In this document: piece by piece, positions 34,070 to 43,052 of the stretch
How the letters are laid out: each line of letters opens with the position of its first letter
Position numbering within the stretch: the stretch's first letter is position 1
Source of the DNA: an uncultured Caryophanales bacterium
Lineage (GTDB): Bacteria > Bacillota_I > Bacilli_A > RFN20 > CAG-826
Direction of reading: 5' to 3'
DNA length: 64,000 nt
Assembly: GCA_946409515.1 (NCBI GenBank)
Contig: CAMJWS010000002.1
Coordinates: 1 to 64,000 of the forward strand
The notes under the pieces: generated by a model
What the model saw: only the letters and a program-made list of their open reading frames with translations
Databases searched by the model: none
Told to the model about the DNA's origin: nothing
Translations under genes and position numbers: made by a program

Positions 34070-35758
34070 GTGGAAGACATTATTAAGGTGTCCGCTTTAG
34101 GCGGGCTAGATGAAAATGGCCGTGACTGTTATGTGATTGAAATCAATAATGATATCTTTGTTATTGATGCTGGTTTAGCCTTACCTGATAAAACTATTCC
34201 TGGTGTCGACTACCTTTTAGCAAACGCTCAATATCTTATTAATAATAAGGATAGGGTTAAAGCGTATATTATGACTCACGCTCATGATGAAAACATGGGT
34301 GCTTTAAAATACTTCTATGATGACGCTCCAGCGCCAATTATCTGCACACGCTTTACCAAACACGTTATTGAGACTCAGTTCAATTTCAATACATTAAGAA
34401 TCCCATTAGAATTCAAAGTCATCCCACCAACAAGTGCTTTAGAGATTGCTGGTAGAAAATTACATTTCTTCCAAACATCTCATAACGCTGCTTATTCATT
34501 TGGTGTCGCGATTGAAACAAGTAAAGGCAATATTGTCTATACTAGTGACTTTATTGTCGACTATTCAGTTAAAACTCCAGCCTATATCTTCGATATGAAG
34601 GCTTTAAGTGTCCTCAGTGAAAGACCAACATTCTTATTAATGAGTGAAAGTAAAGGCGCTAACCACGAAGGTTATTGCTCCCCACATCACCGTGTCACAC
34701 CTTTAATTGAAAAGTATTTTAGTAACGCTAATAAAAGAATCTTTATTGACTGCTTCTGGCAGAACTTCTTCCGTATTAGTGAAATCATTGACTTATGTAT
34801 TGAAAATAATAAGAAGATTTTCTTCTATAACGATTTCACCAGAACCATCATGAAGATGCTTATGGAATTCAATCCATCTCGTATCCCAATGGATATGATT
34901 GTGTCTAAAGAAGACTTATTAAGAGTAAGAGAACAAGAGCTCGTTATATTAATGCTTGGCAAGGGTGAAGAACTCTACCAAGAACTCATCAGAGTAGTAG
35001 ACGGCACTAACGAAGATAAACGTATTCGTTTAACAAAACGTGATATCTTCATCAATGCTGGCTTACCGACACCAACATTAGAAACAATTGCGACACGTAG
35101 TATCGACTACCTCTATCGTACAGGTGCAGAGGTTGTATGGATTAAAAAGAACCAAATCACCGCCATGCACCCAAGACAAGATGACTTAAAATTCTTCTTA
35201 TCTGTCTTAAAACCAAGATACTATTTACCAGTTCGTGGTAACTTCATTAACTTAATGGCTAACGCTAAGTTAGCGTTATCTATGGGTATTGGTTTAAATC
35301 ACACTAATGTGTTTATCTTAGATAATGGCATGCAACTTTGCTTTAATGAATTGGGTAGACCATCAATCTTACCTAATAACCCTGCCATTATGCCAACGCA
35401 CCCAATCTTAGTTGATGGTAGTGGCGTTTCCACGAATGTCGCGGAAAATATCGTTAATGACCGTCGTCAATTATCAGTTGATGGTGTGGTCGTAATTGCA
35501 GTCACGGTTTCTTTAGAAGAAAAGCGCATTGTCGCCGGCCCAGACTGTCAGATGAGAGGATTTGTCTACGTTAAAGAAGCTGAACCTCTTCTTAAATCAG
35601 TGGCAAATATCTTCGTTGATGAAGTGACAACCGCTTTATCGGTTAACAACACAAACTTCGAAGAAATTAAGGCCAATGCTCAAGAAAGAATACGCCGCTT
35701 TATTAAACGTGAAAATGGCCGTGAGCCAATGATCATTCCAATCATTGTTACCCGTTAA
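34070..35758 (+). CDS. RNase J family protein with degenerate catalytic site (J2-like)
   Basis: 562 residues, the RNase J length. Metallo-beta-lactamase, beta-CASP and C-terminal domains are all present (VSALGGLDENGRDCYVIE; KPRYYLPVRGNF; DGVVVIAVTV). The metal-binding motif H-x-H-x-D-H is changed to H70-A-H72-D-E74-N75, so the Asp and last His are lost. The later VHGE motif reads VRGN. Active RNase J1 enzymes keep these residues. Many Firmicutes have a weakly active J2 subunit paired with J1; this protein probably has that structural role, and an intact J1 should exist elsewhere. GTG start with AAAGGAG. Confidence 0.85.
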   Translation: MEDIIKVSALGGLDENGRDCYVIEINNDIFVIDAGLALPDKTIPGVDYLLANAQYLINNKDRVKAYIMTHAHDENMGALKYFYDDAPAPIICTRFTKHVIETQFNFNTLRIPLEFKVIPPTSALEIAGRKLHFFQTSHNAAYSFGVAIETSKGNIVYTSDFIVDYSVKTPAYIFDMKALSVLSERPTFLLMSESKGANHEGYCSPHHRVTPLIEKYFSNANKRIFIDCFWQNFFRISEIIDLCIENNKKIFFYNDFTRTIMKMLMEFNPSRIPMDMIVSKEDLLRVREQELVILMLGKGEELYQELIRVVDGTNEDKRIRLTKRDIFINAGLPTPTLETIATRSIDYLYRTGAEVVWIKKNQITAMHPRQDDLKFFLSVLKPRYYLPVRGNFINLMANAKLALSMGIGLNHTNVFILDNGMQLCFNELGRPSILPNNPAIMPTHPILVDGSGVSTNVAENIVNDRRQLSVDGVVVIAVTVSLEEKRIVAGPDCQMRGFVYVKEAEPLLKSVANIFVDEVTTALSVNNTNFEEIKANAQERIRRFIKRENGREPMIIPIIVTR

Positions 35759-35760
35759 CA

Positions 35761-35785
35761 AAAAGCACTCAAAAAAGTGCTTTTT
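35761..35785 (+). terminator. Intrinsic terminator after the RNase J gene
   Basis: AAAAGCACT/AGTGCTTTT stem with a 6-nt loop, then T-rich sequence. Confidence 0.85.
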
Positions 35786-35800
35786 ATTTTGCAAAAATGT

Positions 35801-35836
35801 TTGTCATATGCGCTCACACGCACTTATAATATTAAT
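35801..35836 (+). promoter_or_regulatory. Leaderless-type promoter of ftsK
   Basis: TTGTCA (35801-35806), 18-bp spacer, TATAAT (35825-35830), then exactly 6 nt to ATG 35837. No Shine-Dalgarno. Confidence 0.7.
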
Positions 35837-38485
35837 ATGGCAAATAAAAAACCTTTCGTAGCGAACAAGAATCATTTTTATATCTTCATTGGCATAGCCA
35901 TGTGTCTCATAACTGTCATCTTGTGTCTTAATACAGGACCAGTGGCGCGTTATGCCGCATTTCCTTTTGTCTATGCTTTCGGCGCTCTTTCTTATGTTTT
36001 ATTTATCGTTGTTGCCGCGCTTGGATTAAGACTTATCTTTGCTAAGAAATTCATCAAGATTAAACTCAACATTTATTTCCTAGCAACATTAATCCTTCTC
36101 GTTGCAGGATTTATGTTTTTTGCCCATTTCCAATCAATGGCCTCTCTTAATCAAGGCGAATATCTTGCCTTATCCACAAACGCAGAATTAAAAACATATA
36201 ACTTTAGAGATTGGTACAATGCCTATTTCGATAATAGATATTTCGACTTTGTCGAACGTCCTATCTTAGGCTTGTTCTATTATCCATATGCCTCCGGCAT
36301 TGTTGGCTATTTCTTAGTTGCTTTATTCAATAATTTATTTAATGTTTCTTTCGGTGCTTTAATCGTCGCTATTATTTTAGCGGTTGTTGCTGTTTTACTT
36401 TACTTCTTGCCTCTTATTCTTCGCGCTATTGGTAGAGAAAAAGAACCAAAAGCTGTCCCAGTTAAAGAGGAACAAGAAGAAACCATTTCTGATATCTCAA
36501 TGAATAAAAAGGCTCCTCAAAAGGTCAAAAACATTGATGTTGTTAAAGAAGCAAGCCAAATTGATCCAAATACATATGAAAGTGAAATTACTGGCACTCC
36601 TAGAAGAAGCGCAGCGATTTCTTCACCAACATTTATCCAACAAGATAGTGGAGCTAATAACTTTGGTATCAATGAAAATGGTACATTTGCGCCAGCTCGC
36701 TTTAGAATTGATAACGGTCAGCATAACATTCAACAAGAAGAAACCATTCCTGAAGTTCAACCCGCTCAAGAAGTACAAGAACCAACAAAGAGTGAACAAA
36801 TGGAACTCGACTTTAACGCTGTCCCTGAAGTTAACGAAGAACTAGTGCAAGCTAAACCTGTTTTCGAAGCACCTAAGATGGTCGCTCAACCAGCACAACA
36901 AGCCGCACCAGTACAACAGCCTATTCAAGAACAACCTCAACAAGTTCCAGTTGAAGAAAAGCCAAAACCAAGAGAAAGAGTTAAATGGATTCAACCAAGT
37001 ACTGAAGTACTTAATACATATGAAACTAGCGAACAACAAGCTTTAAATGAACGTGTCGCTAATGAAAGAAAAGAAGCTATTGACCAAACCATTCAAAACT
37101 TTGGTGTTGGTGCCCACGTTGAAGACTTTACCATTGGCCCAAGCGTTACACGCTTTAATATCGCTTATGACCGTAACGTCTCCGCACGTAGTGTTTCTAA
37201 CTTAGTGCAAGATATCCAAATCCGTTTAGGTGGTGTAAGCGCAAGATTTGAATCAATCGTTGAAGGTCAATCTTCATCTGGCTTAGAAATTCCTAATGCC
37301 GCTGTAACAACAGTTTCATTTAAAGATGTCTATAGCGACTTACCTGATGTTAAGAAACATCCATTAGCCGTGGCTTTTGGTAAAAATATTAAAGGCGAAA
37401 CAATATTCGCAGACTTTGATGAATTCCCACATATCTTAATTGCTGGTACCACTGGTAGTGGTAAATCCATCTTTGTGAACTCTATCATTGTCACTTTAAT
37501 CATGCGTAATTCACCAGATGATTTAAAACTCGTTTTAGTGGATCCAAAGAAAGTTGAAATGTCTCGTTATAAAGATATGCCTCACTTACTTTGCCCAATC
37601 ATTACTGATCCAAATGACGCAAAGACATTAATCGAAAGATTATGTAAAGAGATGGAAGAAAGATACATGCTCTTCTCCGATAATGGCTCCACCAACATTA
37701 AAGAATTTAATGAAGATGCTCCAGGTCTTGGATTAGAAAAACTTCCATATATCGTCGTTGTTTTAGATGAATACGCTGATATCGTCGACCAATGCAAAGA
37801 AATCTCTATGCCAGTCGTTTCTCTTGCCCAAAAAGCTAGAGCGTGTGGTATTCACTTATTAATTTCCACTCAACGTCCATCTACTAACGTTGTTACTGGT
37901 GTTATTAAAGCTAACTTACCAACTCACGTGGCTTTAATGACTGCTAGTAGTGTTGACTCTATGACCATCATTGGTGAAGGTGGTGCAGAAAAGCTTATTG
38001 GTAAAGGCGATATGCTTGTGCAATCTCCTCTTGTCAGCCGTGTTGGCGTTGTGCGTTTACAAGGCTGCTTTATCCACCGTACAGAAATCTCTCGTGTCGT
38101 TGGTTATTTAAAAGAACACTATGAAACTCATTTTGATGAGAAATTCCTTAACTTAGAAGAAGAGGCCACACAAGCAGCCAATGATTATATGCAAACCCCA
38201 GAATTTAAGGAGCATGGTAATACTGAAGAAGAACGTTACCAATCCATTAAAGAATGGGTTATGAGCCAAGAATTCATGTCTATTTCACGTATTCAACGTG
38301 AATGTGGCGTTGGTTTTAACCGTGCAGGTAGATTCTTCCTCCGCTTACAAAGTGAAGGGGTAGTCGGTAATGAAACCGAAGGTAACAAAGGCTGTAGAGT
38401 CTTAGTGCAAGATAAATTTGGCTCCTCTAATGAAGAAAGTGTCGCCACTAGTGACGAACAAACTTATTTCAGGAGTGATGATTAA
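35837..38485 (+). CDS. ftsK: DNA translocase FtsK/SpoIIIE
   Basis: 882 residues from ATG 35837 (MANKKPF); the 20-codon upstream extension precedes the promoter. Four N-terminal transmembrane helices (about 12-205), a Glu/Gln/Pro-rich linker (about 210-390), then the RecA-like motor: Walker A GTTGSGKS (about 535-543), Walker B VVLDEYADI, and STQRPSTNVVTG. The C-terminal gamma winged helix (about 800-855; SIKEWVMSQEFMSISRIQRECGVGFNRAGR) reads orientation sequences. It pumps chromosomal DNA at division septa. Its TAA overlaps the ATG of the next gene by one base. Confidence 0.93.
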   Translation: MANKKPFVANKNHFYIFIGIAMCLITVILCLNTGPVARYAAFPFVYAFGALSYVLFIVVAALGLRLIFAKKFIKIKLNIYFLATLILLVAGFMFFAHFQSMASLNQGEYLALSTNAELKTYNFRDWYNAYFDNRYFDFVERPILGLFYYPYASGIVGYFLVALFNNLFNVSFGALIVAIILAVVAVLLYFLPLILRAIGREKEPKAVPVKEEQEETISDISMNKKAPQKVKNIDVVKEASQIDPNTYESEITGTPRRSAAISSPTFIQQDSGANNFGINENGTFAPARFRIDNGQHNIQQEETIPEVQPAQEVQEPTKSEQMELDFNAVPEVNEELVQAKPVFEAPKMVAQPAQQAAPVQQPIQEQPQQVPVEEKPKPRERVKWIQPSTEVLNTYETSEQQALNERVANERKEAIDQTIQNFGVGAHVEDFTIGPSVTRFNIAYDRNVSARSVSNLVQDIQIRLGGVSARFESIVEGQSSSGLEIPNAAVTTVSFKDVYSDLPDVKKHPLAVAFGKNIKGETIFADFDEFPHILIAGTTGSGKSIFVNSIIVTLIMRNSPDDLKLVLVDPKKVEMSRYKDMPHLLCPIITDPNDAKTLIERLCKEMEERYMLFSDNGSTNIKEFNEDAPGLGLEKLPYIVVVLDEYADIVDQCKEISMPVVSLAQKARACGIHLLISTQRPSTNVVTGVIKANLPTHVALMTASSVDSMTIIGEGGAEKLIGKGDMLVQSPLVSRVGVVRLQGCFIHRTEISRVVGYLKEHYETHFDEKFLNLEEEATQAANDYMQTPEFKEHGNTEEERYQSIKEWVMSQEFMSISRIQRECGVGFNRAGRFFLRLQSEGVVGNETEGNKGCRVLVQDKFGSSNEESVATSDEQTYFRSDD

Positions 38486-40614
38486 TGGTTAGTTATTTAA
38501 AGGCTAAGTTATTCTCTTGGAGAAGAATCAATGTCGTTTTATTCACCGACATTCCTCGTCCTGAAAAGCTTAAAGTTTCTTTATATAAAGAAGATCAATT
38601 AGTTAAAAAAGAAACCGCTCATTTTACTTCTATTAATAACATCTATATCTTTGATATCAATCTCGATAGTGACTATGAATTAGGCAAGAACTATCGTTTA
38701 CTTGTTGGTGATTTACAGTGCACTAATATTGATGTTAATGATGCGATTTATTTTAAAGACTTCGATGAGCACTTTTTTTATGAAAAAGAAGACTTAGGTA
38801 GTAACTACACTCGTGAGGCCACTGAATTTGTCTTATGGGCGCCTTTAGCAAGCGAAGTTAAAGTCAAATTAATCTCACCAGATAATAAGGTCATTATCCA
38901 AGAAATGTTAAGAGAAGATAAGGGTATCTATCGTCTCAAAATAAATGATGATTTATTAAACTACAAATATCGTTACATTATCAATAACTCAGGTGTGGTC
39001 ACTGAGGCTAAAGACTTATATGGTAAGGAAGTCAGCTTAAACAGCGAATATTCTGTCGTTATTGATACCGAATCATTACTTAAAATCAAGAATGTTAAAC
39101 CACAAACTGAAATCAAAAACTATGTTGATGCTGTGATTTATGAAACTCATATTCGTGACCTAAATGAAGGTAATTACAATAACACAGCCAATAAAGGTAA
39201 ATATGCCGGTTTTGCGGAAACTGATAGAAAGACAGTAGGAGGCCATCCCGCTGGTTTAGATTACATTAAATATCTTGGTTTTACTCATGTGCAAATCCAA
39301 CCAGTTTTAGACTTTGACTCTATTGATGATGTTAAGACCAATAACTGGTATAACTGGGGCTATGATACCTTATCATTCTTCGCTCTTGAAGGAAGCTACG
39401 CTCTTCATCCAGAAGTACCTGCTTCACGTATCTTAGAGTTCAAAGAAATGGTTAATAAATACCATGAAAATGATTTAAGAATCGTTATGGATGTGGTTTA
39501 TAACCACATTTATGAATATGAGAATAGTGACTTTGAAAAGACTGTTCCTCATTACTATTTTAGACGCAGAAGAAATCACTATCTTTCTAACGCCTCGGGT
39601 TGTGGCAATGACTTTGCTAGCGAAAGAAAGATGGCTAGTAAAATCATCGTCGATAGTGTGAAATATCTTTTCAAATACTTTGACATTGATGGCTTAAGAT
39701 TTGATCTTATGGGCTTACTTGATATCGCCACAGTCAAGGCATGTTATAAGGAAGCTAGAAAGATTAAAAATGACGCTATCTTATACGGTGAAGGCTGGGA
39801 TATGGGTGAAGAATTACCTAGAGAAGAAAAGGCCAGTAAGAATAACGCTACCTTACTTAAAGAATTCGGTTTCTTTAATGATGCGTATCGCGACATTGTT
39901 AAAGGCCCTTCCTCTTCGTTTAATCTTCATGAAAAAGGCTATATATGTGGTAATACTGACTACGTTTATGGCTTAGATTATGCCTTCCATGCTTCCGTAT
40001 TGCCTTTATCCTACCAACCAATGTTTAATTCCGCTAATCAAAGCATCAATTATCTTGAATGTCATGATAATAGTACGCTTTTTGATAAATTGCTTGTTTC
40101 TAACGCATTTGAAGAAGAAAAAGTGCTCTTAGATAGAGTGGATCTTTCTAATCACATTTTACTTCTTTCGTTCGGTGTCCCTTTAGTGCATGCTGGTCAA
40201 GAAATTGGTCAAAGCAAAGATGGACTAGACAACACCTACAAGACGATAGGTGTTAATAACCTTAACTATCGTCTCATTGATGAACGTTTTGACATGGTCA
40301 ATCGTTTCCGCCTTTTCAATATCCTGCGGAAGAAACTTGCTTACACACATCTTTTCAAACCAGAAGAGATTAAGAATGTCTTTGAAATCTCTCACTGGGA
40401 CAATGGTGTTTATTTATTAACTGCAAAAAATAAAAACATCATTGATAACGAAAAGGAATTTGTCATTCTTATCAATCCAAAAGCCGAAAAGATTTCTGTC
40501 GAGTTAGATAATTACTACACAGAATATAACGGTGTGGATGATAATAGGGCAACCACTGTAAAAAATAGTCTTCTTCCTGGGTGTTCATTGAAAATGTTAT
40601 TTCTTAAGAAATAA
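38485..40614 (+). CDS. pulA: Type I pullulanase (GH13)
   Basis: 709 residues, no signal peptide, so cytoplasmic. N-terminal beta domains including a CBM48 (about 105-185; TEFVLWAPLASEVKVKL), then the GH13 barrel: YETHIRDLNEG, the pullulanase signature YNWGYD (followed by T instead of the usual P), VMDVVYNH, DGLRFD with nucleophile Asp407, GEGWD with acid/base Glu436, and YLECHDN. It cuts alpha-1,6 branches in glycogen or imported maltodextrins. It is coupled to ftsK by a one-base overlap, an odd functional pairing. Confidence 0.93.
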   Translation: MVSYLKAKLFSWRRINVVLFTDIPRPEKLKVSLYKEDQLVKKETAHFTSINNIYIFDINLDSDYELGKNYRLLVGDLQCTNIDVNDAIYFKDFDEHFFYEKEDLGSNYTREATEFVLWAPLASEVKVKLISPDNKVIIQEMLREDKGIYRLKINDDLLNYKYRYIINNSGVVTEAKDLYGKEVSLNSEYSVVIDTESLLKIKNVKPQTEIKNYVDAVIYETHIRDLNEGNYNNTANKGKYAGFAETDRKTVGGHPAGLDYIKYLGFTHVQIQPVLDFDSIDDVKTNNWYNWGYDTLSFFALEGSYALHPEVPASRILEFKEMVNKYHENDLRIVMDVVYNHIYEYENSDFEKTVPHYYFRRRRNHYLSNASGCGNDFASERKMASKIIVDSVKYLFKYFDIDGLRFDLMGLLDIATVKACYKEARKIKNDAILYGEGWDMGEELPREEKASKNNATLLKEFGFFNDAYRDIVKGPSSSFNLHEKGYICGNTDYVYGLDYAFHASVLPLSYQPMFNSANQSINYLECHDNSTLFDKLLVSNAFEEEKVLLDRVDLSNHILLLSFGVPLVHAGQEIGQSKDGLDNTYKTIGVNNLNYRLIDERFDMVNRFRLFNILRKKLAYTHLFKPEEIKNVFEISHWDNGVYLLTAKNKNIIDNEKEFVILINPKAEKISVELDNYYTEYNGVDDNRATTVKNSLLPGCSLKMLFLKK

Positions 40615-40633
40615 CTAGCCAAGGAGAGAAGGT

Positions 40634-40921
40634 ATGATTTCCACCATTACGTTGTTGGGTCAAGCTAGCGAGTCTATAGCAGACCATCCAATGTTCCGTT
40701 ACGTCGATATCGAGTCACGTGAACCTTTTGAAGAAAATTCATTCTTCAGCAAAATCCCGGTTATGTACTGGGATAGAACATCGACATCTAATCCATTACT
40801 ACGTATCCCAAATGGACATTTTGTGGTAATATTTGGTAGATTAGAGTCTCATCCAACATTGGGGCTTTATGTCCTCGCGGAACAAATCCGCCATTTCAGT
40901 TCTAATTTAAAAACAAAGTAA
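40634..40921 (+). CDS. Small OB-fold-like protein, possibly SSB-related
   Basis: 95 residues with AAGGAG upstream. The pattern of strands and the segment NGHFVVIFGRLESHP.LGLYVLAEQIRHF resembles the core of single-strand DNA-binding OB folds (…V.V.GRL….G.YV.A..I.F). It lacks the basic and aromatic residues and the acidic tail of a normal SSB. I do not recognise a named family. It lies between pulA and plsC with short gaps, so it is probably in their transcript. Confidence 0.5.
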   Translation: MISTITLLGQASESIADHPMFRYVDIESREPFEENSFFSKIPVMYWDRTSTSNPLLRIPNGHFVVIFGRLESHPTLGLYVLAEQIRHFSSNLKTK

Positions 40922-40923
40922 CT

Positions 40924-41712
40924 ATGTTCCATTATTCAAGAGCCGTTTTAAGAGTTGGTCCTCGCCTATTAGGGGCGTGTCTTTTCACTTTTAGGAAATG
41001 GGTCAAAAACTTAGCAAAAGTACCATTTGCCATTAGAAACGCAAAGTTTAGAAAACTTTCTAAACAAATTTCTGATGCTTTGCATGTTGATTTGAATGTC
41101 TTCGGACTAGAAAACATTCCTAGCGAGGGAAACTTCTTCCTTGTCGCTAATCACATGTCCGCTTTTGATCCAGTCCCATTTTTAGTGGCCATTGAAAAAC
41201 CAACAACGTTTGTTGGCAAGATGGAACTAGAAAAAGTGCCACTTCTAAAGACTGCTTTAAAAGCTTTAGATGTGAAGAGCATGAATAGAGATGACTTAAG
41301 ACAATCACTTAAAGTGATGTTAGAAGTTGAAGCTGACTTAAAGAAACAAGAAAGAAACTGGATGATCTTCCCAGAAGGCACAAGAATTCGTGACCAAATG
41401 TTACCAGTTGCTGCGTTCCATCATGGAACATTTAGACCCGCTCAAAAAGCCAAGGTCACAATCTTACCAGCGGCAACATATGGCACGTTTCGTGTCTTAA
41501 AGATGCATCCACAGTTTAAAAGATATCCTGTCTCAGTATCATTCTTAAAACCAATCACGCCAGAAGAATACGAGCATCTTAACACTTCCGACTTAGCGGA
41601 ACTTACTCGTAATATGGTACAAAAAGAAATTACTTATCACTTAAGACCTCTTGATCACAAGATCATGAGCGAGAATAAAGAAAAAGCGTATAAATTCAAC
41701 GCTATTCTTTAG
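40924..41712 (+). CDS. plsC: 1-acyl-sn-glycerol-3-phosphate acyltransferase (PlsC)
   Basis: 262 residues. Motif I is N76-H-x4-D82 (NHMSAFD), motif II FVGKMELEKVP, motif III FPEGTR (149-154). PlsC adds the second acyl chain to lysophosphatidic acid, giving phosphatidic acid. A basic amphipathic N-terminus probably binds the membrane. It starts 2 nt after the OB-fold gene. The final four bases overlap the convergent methyltransferase gene, so no terminator is available between them. Confidence 0.9.
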   Translation: MFHYSRAVLRVGPRLLGACLFTFRKWVKNLAKVPFAIRNAKFRKLSKQISDALHVDLNVFGLENIPSEGNFFLVANHMSAFDPVPFLVAIEKPTTFVGKMELEKVPLLKTALKALDVKSMNRDDLRQSLKVMLEVEADLKKQERNWMIFPEGTRIRDQMLPVAAFHHGTFRPAQKAKVTILPAATYGTFRVLKMHPQFKRYPVSVSFLKPITPEEYEHLNTSDLAELTRNMVQKEITYHLRPLDHKIMSENKEKAYKFNAIL

Positions 41713-42992
41713 AATAATAATTTCTTTCTTAAACCCTTTGGTAAACGGTTCTTAATAATGCGACCATCGCTTTTAGCGATATCAACATTGATACCTTTGT
41801 ATTTTAAAAGACAATAGCCTTTGCTAGTGTTTTTATTGACGCCTTCACCAAGGAAATACCTTGCGGTTTCATTTTCGTCCATCTCGAAGGTGTTTTTAAA
41901 GGTGTCCACGAAATGGGAATAGTGGTAATCAAATCTAATATCGCCTTTATCGATTTGACCGACCTTCACGCCATAACGGATGATGTTTAAGTATTTGACG
42001 TTAAATTCTCTATCCATCAAATAGAGATAGTCACCATACTTTTGATAGTGGTCATAGCCATTTGTAGGAATATCGTAAGGCATCTTGTTTTTGTTACCTT
42101 TAGAAACACTAGGCTTCAAGACACCAGGTTTTTTAATTAAGCAGATGTAGTGACCTTCACCTGGGAATAAGCTAGGTAATAGGTGAATGCCTAAAGGTTT
42201 AGCCTTATTCACATAGTACAAAGGATTATCTTCAATAGGCTTAATCTCTGCGTCAGTGTTATTTAATAAATAATCAATAACTTCTTCATCTTCTTCATAA
42301 GAGAAAGAGCAAGTGGAGTAGACCATCTCGCCACCTTCTTTGAGCATAGCGTAGGCGATAAGGATGAGCGACTTTTGAATCTCGGCGTATTTCTCTACCT
42401 TTGCGAAAGACCAATCTTCTTGCATCTCATCCATCTTTCTAAACATCCCACTGCCTGAGCAAGGAGCGTCTAAAATGATCTTATCAAATGAATTCAAATA
42501 GTGTTGATAAATACTAGAAAAATCATTATTCACAATGAGAAGATTTCCTCTTCCCATTCTTTCAGCGTTCTCACTAATGGCGAACGCTCTTTTTTTAGCG
42601 ATATCGTTAGAAACAATAAGACCTTTATTATGCATGAGAAGAGATGCTTGCATACTCTTACCACCAGGCGCAGCGCATAAGTCTAAAATAACATCATTTT
42701 CATTGGGATTAAGTAAATAAGCTGGTAGCATCGCACTTGGTTCTTGTAAGTAGAAACAGCCAAGTTCATGATAAACACTCTTGCCTAATTCAAGTTCATT
42801 CTTATTATATAAGAAGGCATTAGGAATAATTGGATGTCTCACTAGATTTGGATAAATACTAAGAAAAGTGTCCACACTCATCTTTTCTTCGTTTAAAAGT
42901 AAAGCGTGCTTACTTTCTTCCTCTAATGACTTAGCAAGCTTATCAATTTCTTCTTGATTTAAATATGTTTTTAAATGATTAAAAAAGTCCAT
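41709..42992 (-). CDS. rRNA cytosine-C5 methyltransferase, RsmF/NOL1-NOP2-Sun family
   Basis: 427 residues from ATG 42992; the upstream extension is excluded because TATAAT/TAATAT lies only 4-7 nt before this ATG. SAM motif DLCAAPGGKSMQ, motif IV DAPCSGSGMF and motif VI YSTCSFSYEEDEEV, holding the two catalytic cysteines. The C-terminal region (about 300-427) matches the RsmF-type extension, including GYCLLKYKGINVDIAKSDGRIIKNRLPKGLRK. The likely substrate is 16S rRNA; the exact position is unknown. Confidence 0.9.
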   Translation of the reverse strand: MDFFNHLKTYLNQEEIDKLAKSLEEESKHALLLNEEKMSVDTFLSIYPNLVRHPIIPNAFLYNKNELELGKSVYHELGCFYLQEPSAMLPAYLLNPNENDVILDLCAAPGGKSMQASLLMHNKGLIVSNDIAKKRAFAISENAERMGRGNLLIVNNDFSSIYQHYLNSFDKIILDAPCSGSGMFRKMDEMQEDWSFAKVEKYAEIQKSLILIAYAMLKEGGEMVYSTCSFSYEEDEEVIDYLLNNTDAEIKPIEDNPLYYVNKAKPLGIHLLPSLFPGEGHYICLIKKPGVLKPSVSKGNKNKMPYDIPTNGYDHYQKYGDYLYLMDREFNVKYLNIIRYGVKVGQIDKGDIRFDYHYSHFVDTFKNTFEMDENETARYFLGEGVNKNTSKGYCLLKYKGINVDIAKSDGRIIKNRLPKGLRKKLLF

Positions 42993-43052
42993 CGCTATTA
43001 TATTAAACGATAGACTGTCTATTGGCAAATTTGTTTGTAATCAAACAATTAA

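Noticed and set aside
35777-35836. Twenty-codon N-terminal extension of FtsK
   Set aside because: The region contains the -35 and -10 boxes; the mRNA would start at ATG 35837.
36842-37039. Antisense open frame in the FtsK linker
   Set aside because: It is the complement of the Gln/Pro/Glu-rich linker and shows no start signal or conserved features.
43001-43028. N-terminal extension of the RsmF-type methyltransferase
   Set aside because: A TATAAT/TAATAT box lies between it and ATG 42992, so the extension would not be transcribed from this promoter.
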